64,000 bases of DNA from Mantis religiosa (GCA_030765055.1 CM060947.1:262942103-263006102), one strand, 5' to 3'; shown: positions 47,610 through 60,870, counted from the first letter of the stretch. Notes: generated by a model from the letters alone, not told the origin. Numbers and translations are program-made.

Positions 47610-48000
47610 AATTTGAGAAAGAAATACCAACTAGCATTAAAATGTTTTTGATTTATTTGCTGATTAGCTATACAGGTTGTTTCGAAAAAGACACCGAAGG
47701 AATATAACCGTGTCGTAGTTTTTAACTTATCTAATCCGAATTTCGCTTTCGCAACTTTGAAGTTCTGTTAGGTATAATTTTATGCAGAATTAAATATTAC
47801 ATTATTTTGTGACTAGTCAGCTCAGGAATCACTGGTGTGCGAACCTCACAACTTGTTATTGGGACGCACCGACCACGGAAACAAAAGCATTAGTCCTTGC
47901 TCTTTATCAATGACCTCGCTTTAGGTCAGTGGAAGACAGGTAGTGGCGGTGTGACGTCAGAAACGTCAGCTCTCACCGCCAAATATGCTTTTAATAAATA
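47610..48000. other. No gene recognised
   Basis: Spacer between two inverted mariner copies. It contains a GC-richer patch around 47930-47985 (GTGACGTCAG) resembling 23050-23075, possibly another dispersed repeat. Confidence 0.35.
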
Positions 48001-48505
48001 TATGGTCTTTTGCGCCTGATATGGACTTGAAATGTTTTCAGGACATTCCTGTAGTATTGTCCAGTTACTGATGTGTGTGCAGGTACAACATGCTGATAAA
48101 CCATCCCATGAATATTAGAGAATGAAATGATCATAATTTTCCCAGCAGAAGCAACCACTTTTGCTTTTTGGGGGTTGGTGATGAAGAAGATTTCCACACT
48201 GAGCTTTGCTGTTTGCTCTTAGGATCAAAATGATGTAGCCAAGTTTCATCAGCAGTGATTACGTTTGAAAGAGACTCCGGATCTTCCTCTAACATCAACT
48301 ATAACTGCATGTTACCTTCATGGCAGCGGTTGGCGATACTGAACATGTCTGAACTTGGCTGGTTCTCACAGGCAGGAACCAGGAGTACCAACAATGGAAC
48401 TACTACGGCGTGTTTGTTTCACATTAAGCTAACATAATATAGTAAGATTAAATTTTATTGCGAAAAATTATGACCGTATGATTATTCTTTGTTGAACAGC
48501 CTTCG
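48001..48505 (-). mobile_element. Truncated mariner, copy 3 (inverted)
   Basis: In minus orientation the TIR lies at 48485-48505 (TCTTTGTTGAACAGCCTTCG inverse), followed by the same abbreviated 5' region and part of the transposase up to VHIRRKRPY near 48001, where it stops before the HDNARPH motif. Together with copy 2 it forms an inverted pair about 0.4 kb apart. Confidence 0.85.
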
Positions 48506-51075
<2,570 letters not shown>

Positions 51076-51235
51076 AAATATTCACTTCTTCCACACTAGC
51101 CGTGTGTAGACTATGGTTTGGACGAGTAGAGCCAGACTGTAAAATTCAATGCCATAGCCTGGATTTGAACCACGGATCTTCTGGTCTCCGTCCAGCCGCT
51201 CTAAACCATTGAGCTACTATGGCCAACGTGCCAAC
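51076..51235 (-). repeat. SINE family C head
   Basis: Very close to 32820-32975 (shared CGTCCAGCCGCTCTAAACCA and TTGAGCTACTATGGCCAACG). It is not followed by the 133-bp body; a repeat A copy begins soon after. Confidence 0.8.
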
Positions 51236-51254
51236 TCTTCGTGCGGATGCTGAA

Positions 51255-51860
51255 AACCACTGAGCTACCAGGGGAGGGGATCCGTCCCCTTCAGTTGCTA
51301 TGGTGCGAGCGCTGCGGACCCCTAGCACTCCTCGTAGCTCTGACGTTAGTAGAGGAACCTCGGGTCGAACCACCGAGCCCTTCCGCATGAGAGTTGTTCG
51401 GATTGGGTTGGACTCAAAGGCGCAGTGGTTCCCGATACCCGTGGGAGATCGGGTACGTCTCCAGACGGGGTTGAGGGAAGCCATATTTTCCCGCGTACTG
51501 ACCTACAGAGCTAGTAGAAGGTCTGCTAGATAACCAGGCGGCCCTACCGAGGTCATATCGGTAACCTTCCCATTTTGGAGTTGGCGCACCGTAAGTGGCG
51601 TACCTCTTCCATCCCGTCTTATGTTTTCGGACCAGATGAGGGCTTGTTAGTCTCTAGGTTTTGCCCTATGGAAAGACCCACGGAGGCGCCGGGTGCCCTT
51701 CGGAGACAGCTAGGCAACTCTCTGGTATTGAGAGGGGGTTGGTCTCACCTTAAGTTTAAGTACAGAGGTTCTACTCCCATTAGTCCTGGACCCGGGCCTC
51801 CTTCAACCCGGGAGCGATGGATACTCTGGGGCTCTTTCCATAGGGCAATATCTGATTTCT
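51255..51860 (+). repeat. Repeat A, plus copy of inverted pair
   Basis: Begins GGAGGGGATCCGTCCCCTTC. Continues through the full repeat, followed at about 51770-51860 by additional repeat-like sequence with a C10 run. Confidence 0.8.
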
Positions 51861-51884
51861 TAAAAAGCCCCCCCCCCCCTGCTG

Positions 51885-52255
51885 AGCACAACGTCAAGAC
51901 GGGATGAAAGTGGATACGCCACTAACGCGCGTCAACCCCGCAGGGAAGACTACCGAAAACCTCGGTGGGGCCGCCTGGTGATCTAGCACACCTTCTACTA
52001 GCTCTGCAGGCTAGTACCCGGAACTTATTAGGCAACAATCTACCCCCTCCGGGTGGCCGTAGCCTGGCCGGAGGTACCAAATTTCCCGCGGGTTTCGGGA
52101 ACAAACTGCCCACACGAGTCCAACCCAATCCGAACATATTCCCGATGGGAGGGGCTCGCCAGTTCGGCCCGAGGTTCCTCTAGTAATGTCAGAGGTACCA
52201 CGAGTGCTAAGGGTCCGCAGCGCCCGCACCACGGCAGCTGAAGGGGACGGATGCC
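51885..52255 (-). repeat. Repeat A, minus copy of inverted pair
   Basis: Inverse orientation: reads toward the same start motif, ending CAGCTGAAGGGGACGGAT at 52234-52251. With 51255-51860 it forms a head-out inverted pair of about 1 kb capable of folding back. Confidence 0.8.
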
Positions 52256-52299
52256 TTCCATTACTGGATTGGTCTCACCTTGTGATTATATATATGTCT

Positions 52300-52975
52300 G
52301 TGTGTGTGTGGCTAACATGTTGACATGACATTAAATTCTCCAACTGACTCGTATGAAAAACTAAACAAAAACATAGTGGTTTAACAATGAAGCCTGGGAC
52401 TTAAATACTGTCACCCAGTTAGCGGAAAGCACAACCAACGACAGCTGAGTAAGGGGCCAGAGGCAGCCGAGCCACACCCTCCCATTAATCTCAGTCACTA
52501 ACTGAGCTTTTGATTAGGGAAGTGTCACTTGTCGCTGGCCGCCTCTTTCCCCTTCCCCTTCCTCTGGAACTTTCGCGGTGATTCACGGAAACTAGAGACT
52601 TCTAGAAGACAGTGATATTCCTATAAAAAGGGCTGTAATGAGTGAGTCAGTCAGTTCTTGGCAAGCAGCGTAACAGTGCAGTGCTAGTGTGCGGACGAGA
52701 AGATTGTGTACGTGCATCGGAGGATTCTACGTAATTGCGATAGCAAAGTGGGATTGTAACGGACGAACTGGTGAATCGTAAGTGTGTGCTTTACGTAATT
52801 CTGTGTAATTGGCAAGTGTTCAACTGTAAGTCGGTGGAAATAAAGAACATTTTTGAGTGGTGCAATTGGACATTTCATTTCACGAACCCACAAAGTCACA
52901 ATACTTAAAGCATAGTAAGTCACCACAGAAAAGTACGTGTCTCATAGCATATGAGAACTCCTAGTGGTGTACCTT
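52300..52975 (-). repeat. SINE C body split by a solo LTR
   Basis: GACATTAAATTCTCCAACTG (52328-52347) and the segment before 52418 belong to SINE C. After the LTR the body resumes with CATAGTAAGTCACCAC and GAGAACTCCTAGTGGTGTAC (to about 52972), matching 60625-60720. Confidence 0.7.
52419..52899 (+). mobile_element. Solo LTR (Ty3/gypsy type), perfect 5-bp TSD
   Basis: A 481-bp LTR from TGTCACCCAG to ACGAACCCACAAAGTCAC, flanked on both sides by AATAC (52414-52418 and 52900-52904). A TATA-like TATAAAAAG lies at 52622-52630 and AATAAAG at 52838-52844. No internal retroelement sequence remains, so the element was reduced by LTR-LTR recombination. The last 18 bases equal those of the gypsy LTRs at 25194-25211 and 63246-63263. 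Confidence 0.85.
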
Positions 52976-52979
52976 CAAA

Positions 52980-53600
52980 TAGCTTCAAGCTTCTGGTCTA
53001 CCTTCAAGCCTTCAAATACCCTGTTAGACAAGATGTGTGTACGCTCGCATTTTCTTCATGAAGAACGATTCTACGGTTCTTGTTGGTTTTCCTTACTTCA
53101 CCGAGAACTTCCACCAAACAAATGGTTCTGTACCATTCGGCACTGGCCGTTTTACGTTCCTCTAAAGGCACAGTTTTGCTGAGAAACCAGGCGAACTTTT
53201 GCTTCAAAGTGCTTTGGGTCCGAACAACTTTCGTTGGATCTACTTGATCTTGAAACACCCAAACAGTAGACTGCTGTTTAAGTTCCGGCTCATACACATA
53301 GATCCATCATTCGTCACTTGTTACAATCTTATATACGTCTTCTGAGACACCGTCATTGTATTTCTTGGGCATTTTTGTACACCAATCGACAAGAGCATCT
53401 TTTTGAGATTGCGTCAATTTATGTGGGATCCAACGAGAGCAAATCTTTATCACGGCTAAATATTCATGTAATATTTTATATATCTTGGTTGAACTAATTC
53501 CAAGGGTTGCCTCAATCTCACAATATATCGCATAATGGTGTTGCATTGTTAGCTTTTGCACAGCATCGATGTCTTCTGGCATAAAACTGATTTTGGACGA
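52980..53600 (-). pseudogene. Mariner transposase pseudogene, truncated after second motif
   Basis: From about 53582 downward: MPEDIDAVQKLTMQHH, then GISSTKIYKILHEYLAVIKI and CSRWIPHKLTQSQKDALVDW, the second HTH and linker. VTSDE (53315-53301) carries the first catalytic Asp and is followed by a stop. Next come VYEPELKQQSTVWVFQD and, near 53065, RIVLHEENASVHTS, where the second Asp (HDN) is Glu. The third motif is missing; similarity ends near 52985 beside the SINE C fragment. The mid-part (SKTVPLEERKTASAEWYR) has a small deletion. Confidence 0.8.
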
Positions 53601-53609
53601 ACTTCACGA

Positions 53610-53830
53610 ACCATCATTGGATTGGGTAGGATTTGAGGGGGCAGTGTCTTCCCGATACCCGACACCCGGATAGGGTAGAGGGTTGCCTAAGAAGTCCCGG
53701 GTACTAGCCTGCAGAACTAGTAGATGGTGTGCTAGATCACCAGGTGGCCCCACCGTAGTCTTCCCTGTGGTGTTGACGCGCGTAAGTGGCGTGTCCACTT
53801 CTACCCGTCTTCAGAGCTGGGGGGGGGGGG
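53610..53830 (+). repeat. Repeat A fragment
   Basis: Internal part of repeat A (GTACTAGCCTGCAGAACTAG, GTGCTAGATCACCAGGTGGC) with a run of G at 53820-53830. Confidence 0.75.
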
Positions 53831-53904
53831 TTTAGACTCCTGGTATTGTCCAAGGATACAATCCCGGAGTTATATATAAGCTCGAGGGTATCTACAGTCG
53901 GGCC

Positions 53905-54320
53905 GTTCTATCTCCGGTTCTGACAGTTCTCGAGGGGGGAAGTGCGCTGTTGCCAGTTCTTTAGCGGGAATTTCAAGCAGAGGAACATGTGTATTTTAAA
54001 TATTTCACGCCTTATAGCATCCTTTTGAAAAGCATCAAGTGAAGATTTAAGGCTGCCTCGTTGCCTTTGCTTTCCCGGTGTACGCAGAACTGCAGACGGC
54101 GAACTTAAATCAGCTGGGCACTTTTCCTTGGTCACATTCTTCCCACCTTCAAGTCGTCACAAACTCTGCCCAGCACCTTGGTAACATGTAGTAGAGGACC
54201 ACCATTGTCCCGCTCCTTCTCGAAGTACTCACGTAGCCTGAATATAAATTCACGGCTTTGGCTCTTATAAGAGCCGATTTTTTCTTGAATTCTGACGAAC
54301 CAGTAGCCATATTACTATAA
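53905..54320 (-). pseudogene. Insect transposase-like N-terminal pseudogene (HTH, IS630/Tc1-like)
   Basis: From about 54310 downward, after frame changes, the minus strand reads REYFEKERDNGGPLLHVTKV, then LGRVCDDLKVGRN, KEKCPADLSSPSAVLRTPGK and SLDAFQKDAIRREIF. This resembles the N-terminus of a multi-copy insect gene family with an HTH region (SLDxFQKDAIRRxI) followed elsewhere by a DDE domain. Only the N-terminal third is present and it is frameshifted. I recall the family as transposase-like, but its name is uncertain. Confidence 0.55.
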
Positions 54321-54839
54321 TAGCAATAATAATAAGACTTACAGACGCTAGAAATCGGAATTCACGCGCACACAAAAACTTAAACAAACCACCAGCGCGG
54401 GATCCAAAAGCAACTAAAAGACACGTGGTCCACACAAAATTGCAGCGGCAACACGGTGCTGGATTTGCAAGGCACGCCTAGCAGCGACAACGCTGATTGG
54501 CGCTAGCAGACAGTTCTAACTTCCTGACCACGACATCGGATGTACAGACTCCCAGCACCACCAAAAGAAGCAGTTGGTGTGCGTGAAATGTGTGTACGAA
54601 ATATTCGAATAGAGTGATGTAAAGAATATCTTGCATGATAATGAAATTACAAGTTGAATTTCAATGTTTTGAAGCTAATATAGTCCTATACTCTCATTAT
54701 AAAGATAATTCTGACGATATGTTTTCAATTATTCGGTATTATATGTTGGTACTAGTAACCTTCCCCCTCCACCTCCTGCAGCCACTAAATGTCAGAGCCG
54801 GAGATACAGCGGCCGGACAGTACCAGGGACGATCGTCAC
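54321..54839. other. No gene recognised
   Basis: No motif. A phrase around 54791 (CAGAGCCGGAGATACAG) is an inverse relative of 53912-53928, suggesting both belong to one dispersed repeat. Confidence 0.35.
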
Positions 54840-54975
54840 ACAGTGAAGACTGACCCCCTCCCTCTGACGACCAGAGTGTTACCGAGCTATCCCAAAAGGG
54901 CGCAAAGTGCCTCCGCGGGGCTTTCCATAGGGCAAGACCTAGAGACTAATAAGTCCTCCATCTGGTCCTGTGACT
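54840..54975 (-). repeat. Repeat A fragment
   Basis: The inverse of the 3' part of repeat A (GTGTTACCGAGCTATCCCAA, GGGGCTTTCCATAGGGCAAG, CCATCTGGTCCTGTGACTCA). Confidence 0.75.
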
Positions 54976-55160
54976 CAAGAAGTCCCGAGTTCGAATCTCG
55001 GTCAGGGTGAGTTACCTGGATAATACATTTTCCGAGGGTTTCCCTTATCCTGAAAGACGAATGTCGGGTAACTATAAGCTCCATGGACCCCGGACTCATT
55101 GGAACATCATTTCACCCATTTGATTCATCGTACGATATGAAGTACGTTGGAAGACGAAAA
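54976..55160 (+). repeat. SINE family B, truncated
   Basis: Begins at the B box (AGTCCCGAGTTCGAATCTCG) without the A-box half, then the usual body to CGATATGAAGTACGTTGG. It replaces the natural continuation of the adjacent repeat A. Confidence 0.75.
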
Positions 55161-56176
55161 TTACAACAACAAAAAGATGGAGGTTAGTCGCCAAATGTTG
55201 AAGTTAGTAGATCGATGCTCTCTTGTTTTAATAATCCACGTTTAAAGTCGTAATAAATCATTATGGCACGAATATTTTCATGAGTGAATTTTCTAGTTAA
55301 TACAAACAAAACAAACAAGGTTCTATTGACAAAATGGTTAAAGTAGATTATGTCAACAATGTCAAACTTTCCATTGTAAACATCGGATAACACCTACAAC
55401 ATTCAGTTTTGTGAGACCTCAAAATATAAATGTCCCTATATACAAAGGTCATTCAGAAAGAACAGAACTTCTGAGGACCATCTCAGCTATTTTAATGTGT
55501 ATACCTCATTTATCTTAAAAGTGTCTTAAACTGTAACATTGTAGTCAAAATCGTTTAAGAATGTTTTGATAAAATCAGCAGTCCTTAACGTAAATAGGTA
55601 CATAATACATATTTTGCTTATGTACGACATTGTCAGCATCGTCAGGTGCCGGAGGTATCTCCTTGCCTCGAATAGATCTATGAACACGCTTTTAAGCACA
55701 ATGGATGTGGGTCGGATTTGAACGTGTCACCTTGTGATCAGTAAACGGCGTCTAAAAAAGGAAGCCAACACTATACAGACGAGTATTGTCGATGTAGTAA
55801 ATCAAAGTTCCAAGTGAAAAGCACGGCGCATTGCCTTAAGAAGTCATCTGTTTCGCCAATAGCCCAAAAATCAGTAAATATTTGAGTAGATATTGACAGA
55901 GGTTAGTTAGCGATGTCATCTTCGACCTTTACAGTACTTACTTTAGTGACTAGGTCGCGTGTGTATATATAAAACAATTTGATGTCACGCAAACCTGTTA
56001 ATTGACACGCTACCTCCCATCAAATCAATATCGCTAAACACTACTTCCTTTGTTCTTCTGGAAATCAAACTGGTTTGATACCTTCAGTGGCGATTAACTC
56101 AAGTCCAGTCCAAAATTTGCATATAAAACAACAATATTTACTTCTGGTAGTAGTGCATCAAGATGTATTTTCTCGA
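55161..56176. other. No gene recognised
   Basis: A 69-codon minus-strand frame at 55184-55393 has no family resemblance. The rest is AT-rich intron-like sequence. Confidence 0.4.
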
Positions 56177-56525
56177 CGAGTGGAAGGTTTGATAATTTCC
56201 GCGAGTGTATAAATAAGTCTTGTACCATACAATGTTTTATCTAACACTTACTATAATAATTAAAAACACTTACCAACTTTTTATTCAAACTATAATAAAA
56301 TAGTAAATTTAATTGTAATGTTATTTTATGAAATATGCAGCTATTTATAGCAAGGCCGGCTGCTAATATGAGACAATCGATGTTGGCTAGTCGTTTCTAG
56401 GTTAATTTGATTTTCATTTCAGAAAGCTACATTGACGAATGATTTGTCAGTAGAATGTGAACATATAGGAAAATATTTGTTAATTACTGAATGAATACAA
56501 GTTGTAGCTGTACATTTCATTACTT
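56177..56525 (+). repeat. 350-bp duplicated block, copy 1
   Basis: Direct duplicate of 58713-59058: CGAGTGGAAGGTTTG, GCGAGTGTATAAATAAGTCT, GACAATCGATGTTGGCTAGT and TTAATTTGATTTTCATTTCA are shared. No coding motif. 56526-56727 shows nothing further. Confidence 0.85.
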
Positions 56526-56727
56526 AGCTCATATCCAACTACATTGAAAGTTACGATATTCTAGGACAGCTGTCTTCTAATGTAGCTCAAAGTATCAAGT
56601 GGTTTATGCAAATAATTAATATACCATCACCTACACTTCAAATTATTGAAGTTTCCAAATTCATAATTTTCCTCAAATTACCTAAACACACACAAATTGA
56701 CTTTGTACCATTATTTTTACATTTACG

Positions 56728-57680
56728 TCCTCAACATTAAGCCATTTCGAACAATAAATGAAATTATATTCCAACGAGTCCAGGGTACACAGATCTTAGA
56801 GTTACCAGACATTCATCTTTCACGATAAGAGAAAACCTGCAACGTTAAGTTATATCGGACGATGAATGAAATGATGTTCAAATGAGTACAGGGTACATAG
56901 GGCTTGGAGTTACCAGACATTCATCTTTTAGAATAAGATAAAACCTCAACGTTAAGTCATATCGGACGATGAATGAAATGATGTTCAAATGAGTACAGGG
57001 TACATAGGGCTTGGAGTTACCAGACATTCATCTTTTAGAATAAGATAAAACCTCAACGTTAAGTCATATCGGACGATGAATGAAATGATGTTCAAATGAG
57101 TACAGGGTACATAGAGCTCAGAGTTACCAGACATTCATCTTTCAGGATCAGAGAAAACCTCCAACGTTCAGTCATATCGGACGGTGAATGAATTGATGTA
57201 CAAATAAGTACAGGATACATAGAGCTTAGAGTTACCAGACATTCATCTTTCAGGATAAGAGAAAACCTCCAACGTTAAGTCATATCGTACGATGAATGAA
57301 ATGATGTTCAAATGAGTACAAGGTACATAGAGCTTAGAGTTACCAGACATTCACCTTTCAGGATAAGGGAAAACTTCCAACGTTGAGTCATAACAGACGA
57401 TGAATGAAATGATGTTCAAATAAGTCCAGGGTACAAAGAGCTTAGAGTTACTAGACATTCATATTTCAGGATAAGAGAAAACCTTCAACGTTAAGTCATA
57501 TCGGACGATGAATGAAATAATGTTCAAATGAGTACAGGGTACGTAGAGCTTTGAGATAGCAGGCATTCATCTTTTAGGATAAGGTATACCTCCAACGTTA
57601 AGTCATATCGGACGATGAATGAAATGATGTTTAAATGAGTACAGGGTACATAGAGCTTAGAGTTACCAGACATTCATCTT
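56728..57680 (-). repeat. 107-108-bp tandem array from SINE B body (~9 units)
   Basis: CGGACGATGAATGAAATGAT or close variants occur at 56856, 56963, 57070, 57178, 57286, 57394, 57502 and 57609, plus a degenerate first unit at 56748. Each unit is the inverse of the SINE B body (GTACCCTGTACTCATTTGAA, AGATGAATGTCTGGTAACTC). Confidence 0.92.
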
Positions 57681-57775
57681 TCAGGAGAAACCTTATCGAG
57701 ATAACTGCTCCAGATTCGAACTCGAGATCTCTTGAACGTCAGGTAGACTCGCTACCACTTTCGCTACCAAGGCGG
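57680..57775 (-). repeat. SINE B tRNA-like head of the array
   Basis: The inverse strand has TTGGTAGCGAAAGTGGTAGC (A-box region) and GAGTTCGAATCTGG (B box), directly followed by the amplified body. The whole 56728-57775 is therefore one SINE with an expanded body. Confidence 0.85.
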
Positions 57776-58229
57776 TTATTTTTTCCCATGCTTGTTTCGC
57801 TTATGACGAGAATAAAAAGAAAAAGGAAGGGTATTTTTCAAACTGATATTTAAAAAGCGGCTTTTTGGAACTTCTCTTTGTTGTATGCTTAGCCTGCAAT
57901 TTGTACTAATGCTGCTGAAAATTTACGTGTTGAGGTATATTTGAATAATTGGAAAATGCAAATATGCTTTACTAAATTATATTTAAGGACACATTATGTG
58001 TTTCTAATATTGATATGAAGTTCTATTACTATACAAATTTATTTAATAGTATGTCACCATATGATGCTAGAAACTTTAAGGGATTAAAAATACAAAAATG
58101 AGTAATTTTCATGTATTTAATTTTTGTATCAAAATGCAGTTGGATCAAGTCTAGAAAAATAAAAGTAAAGGAGAAAAGTATATAAACTGAATAGAGAATA
58201 GTGTCATGTGTGAAGTAGGTTAGCAAGGT
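57776..58229. other. No gene recognised
   Basis: AT-rich, presumably non-coding sequence upstream of the exon. Confidence 0.4.
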
Positions 58230-58250
58230 TTGTGTTGCATGTGTTCGCAG

Positions 58251-58481
58251 GCAGGGCGCGTGAGCGTCGGATGTAGTAGCGGCGTCGGCGTGTTTCCAAA
58301 CCGCATGGCCCAGTGTGGCGTTACAAGTCCTGCAGGTTGCAGCATGAAGGACAAGACGGCGACCATGAACCAACAGCAGCAGGCGACCGGAGTATCTCCG
58401 ACGCACCGCAAGCCGCTCAGGTTAAGGAATATGTGCACCAGAGCCGAGGCGTTCGACTCTCTGCACGTCAAGGCGACCGAG
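58251..58481 (+). CDS. Nos: Candidate nitric oxide synthase exon
   Basis: A GC-rich exon in AT-rich surroundings, with acceptor TGTTCGCAG (ends 58250) and donor GAG|GTGAGT (58481/58482). It is open throughout and is 77 codons with phase 0 at both ends. An internal ATG at 58305 in good context (ACCGCATGG-like) could be the start, giving 59 residues. The end reads HRKPLRLRNMCTRAEAF then DSLHVKATE. Nitric oxide synthases have a similar signature (KPxxLKN, then about seven residues and [YF]D[TS]LHxK) just before the zinc-binding Cys and oxygenase domain. I recall the Drosophila protein having RKPMRLKN and YDTLHCK here, preceded by a Gln-rich region; this exon has QQQQ. NOS makes nitric oxide from arginine. 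No further NOS exon was found in the window, so the call rests on about 25 residues. Confidence 0.6.
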
Positions 58482-58640
58482 GTGAGTAGCGATGTTGTTT
58501 TGTTACCTCTAGATGAGATTTTAAGTTGTGGGTTCAATCCCGGGTTTTTATGTGTACTTAAAACTGATAGCCCCATTTAAGTAGATTTACAAATGTAAAA
58601 TAACTCATGTCGGGCAAAATCCCCGTACACCGGCGGAAAG
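58482..58640 (+). repeat. SINE family D fragment next to the splice donor
   Basis: A B-box-like GTGGGTTCAATCCCGG (58527-58542) is followed by the family D tail (AGCCCCATTTAAGTAGATTT, then TCGGGCAAAATCCCCGTACA and CCGGCGG). It starts within a few tens of bases of the GTGAGT donor. Confidence 0.7.
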
Positions 58641-58712
58641 TACCTGATCATGGCAGTTATTAACTTCTTTAACAGAAAATAATTGAATGAAGAAAGACGT
58701 AATTTTTTTTTT

Positions 58713-59058
58713 CGAGTGGAAGGTTTGTTAATTTCCGCGAGTGTATAAATAAGTCTTGTACCATTCAATGTTTTATGCAACACTTACTCTAATCATTAAA
58801 AATGCTAACTAATTTTTAAATTAAACTACAATAAAATAGTTAATTTATTTTTAATTTTATTTTCTGGAATATAGAGCTATTTAGACCAAGGCCGGCTGCT
58901 AATAAGAGACAATCGATGTTGGCTAGTCGTTCTAGGTTAATTTGATTTTCATTTCAGAAAGCTACATTGACGAATGTATTGTCAGTAGAATGTGAACATA
59001 TAGGAAAATATTTGTTAATTACTGGATGAATACAAGTTGTAGCTGTACATTTCATTAC
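58713..59058 (+). repeat. 350-bp duplicated block, copy 2
   Basis: Near-identical to 56177-56525 except for a diverged AT-rich middle (about 58815-58880 against 56280-56340). 58641-58712 is unremarkable. Confidence 0.85.
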
Positions 59059-60507
59059 TAAATGTTAAAACTACAATAAATATTGTACTGGAAATGTAAA
59101 TCTAGTGATTGTATTTTATTGATTCAGTAGTTAAAGTGAAGTTTTATCCATTTTTAATAGTAAAGTGTTACTTTAGTAGATTAATTTGTATTATTAAAGT
59201 AGGTGTTGGAGAAAATAATTTAGCTTCCAATACCACCACAGAATCTCAAAGAAGCTTCGAACCCCAAACTACCTTTTATTTAGACAGGTTTTTGCTATTA
59301 TACCTTTTTAAAAACAGTATAATTAAAATACGAAAACTTTACTATTTTTCTGCCTATTTGCATCCTGATTGAGTTTTCCATATTTTTGTTGCTTCCTAAG
59401 TCACAAATTTAGCATACTTACTGTTATTTTTGTTAAATTTTCTAGTACTTTAAAATATATTCGTATTTATTTCTCTCTTTATTGCAAAACACGTGTGGAA
59501 TTCCAAAGTATAGTGACAGGCTTTTTAAATAGTTGACTATCACTTCAGTATATTGATTTCTCTTTTGTCTAAAACGAAGTGGTAACGTTTATCTCAACAT
59601 GAATTAAATTGAAGAATGGTCTTTTAGAACAATGGCAGGTAAATGTAATATGAAAGTCGCATATTATAATTTTTTTACTCAAAATTACTAAGGATTGTAT
59701 TTTTAGATATTTAAATCAATATAAAATAATTATGCCAGCTCAATGCTCTCTTCTCTCTTCAATTGCTTTATCTTTAATGAACCTAAACAAATAATAAGTG
59801 AAGTACCACATAAAAAGTGTAACTTGTATTAGGATGTATAGTCCGTGTAATGAAATATTTTGTGCACGCAAAATGTTCGCCTTTATTCTTTATAATTATT
59901 CGGTATTTAATTTATCTCTCGTGAGGTTTGATGAGGAGTAGATCTGCCTGTCAGTGTATTTGTATAGCATAATCAAATTTTTATAAAATAGCTACCAAAT
60001 GTAATATTTAATCTGCATTTTAGTTGCATTAATTGCATTGAAAGAATTTAATTTTAGCAGAGAATATTTGTTTCAGTAATTTTAATGGTTTTCAAAGTTG
60101 AATATAGTTAAGTCACTTCGCTATCTCACAGATTTTTTCCCCTGGAAGGTTTGATAAATGCATCATCATTAGGAGATTACTTTATGAAAATTGAACCCAC
60201 TTATTAAGTAACATATAACGTGTAGTAAATAGAATGTATGGTTAAACGAAGTCACTGTGATATTTAATATTATAATCCGCTTAAATAAGTGAGTAGTCCA
60301 AGTTTTGTTTTCTTTTGTTTCTGTTTTTCTATATAAAGATGAATTGAACTTCCAGAATGTAGCCAAAAGAGCGAGCTTGTTAAATTCTTCTGGTATAAAC
60401 ATTATCAGGAAAATTCCAAAGCGATTCAATCGTTTTTTAATGAAACCGATTTCTAAGTTACTACAACGAAGTGTAAAATACGTACGTTTAATTAATTGAT
60501 GGAGATT
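59059..60507. other. No gene recognised
   Basis: AT-rich, intron-like. Frames at 59109-59372 and 60169-60510 have no recognisable motifs. Confidence 0.45.
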
Positions 60508-60870
60508 CATTATTTCGCCACACTAGCCGTATGTAGGCTAAGGCTTTTGATAGATATATTCAAAATCAAAAATTGAATGCCATGGCCGGGATTTGAACCA
60601 CGGATCTCCTGGTTTCCGTCCTTGACTGGGACTTAAGTACTTACGATAGTAAGTCGCCACAAACGGTGTTATCTCGGATGCGAGAGCCCCTAGTGGTCTA
60701 CCGGAGAAATATATGAGTCAACTGGAGAATTTAATGTCAGGAAGGCGCGTTGGCCATAGTAGCTCAAAGGTTAAGAGCAACTGGACGGAAACCAGGAGAT
60801 CCGTGGTTCAAATCCCGGCCATGGCATTGAATTTTTCATGTTGACTCTACGTACGTCTAATGTTTCTGAA
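60508..60870. repeat. SINE C fold-back (two heads, one body)
   Basis: A minus-oriented tRNA-like head (60508-60621) is followed by the single-copy body (60622-60742, the seed of the 133-bp array) and a plus-oriented head (60742-60870; B box GTGGTTCAAATCCCGG at 60803-60818). The two heads are inverted repeats around a 120-bp body. 60871-61149 shows nothing further. Confidence 0.8.

Noticed and set aside
60169..60510. 113-codon minus-strand frame
   Set aside because: AT-rich chance frame, rich in Phe/Ile/Leu/Lys, without motif.
60742..60835. tRNA gene on the plus strand
   Set aside because: Same head occurs several times with SINE body sequence; stems do not close.
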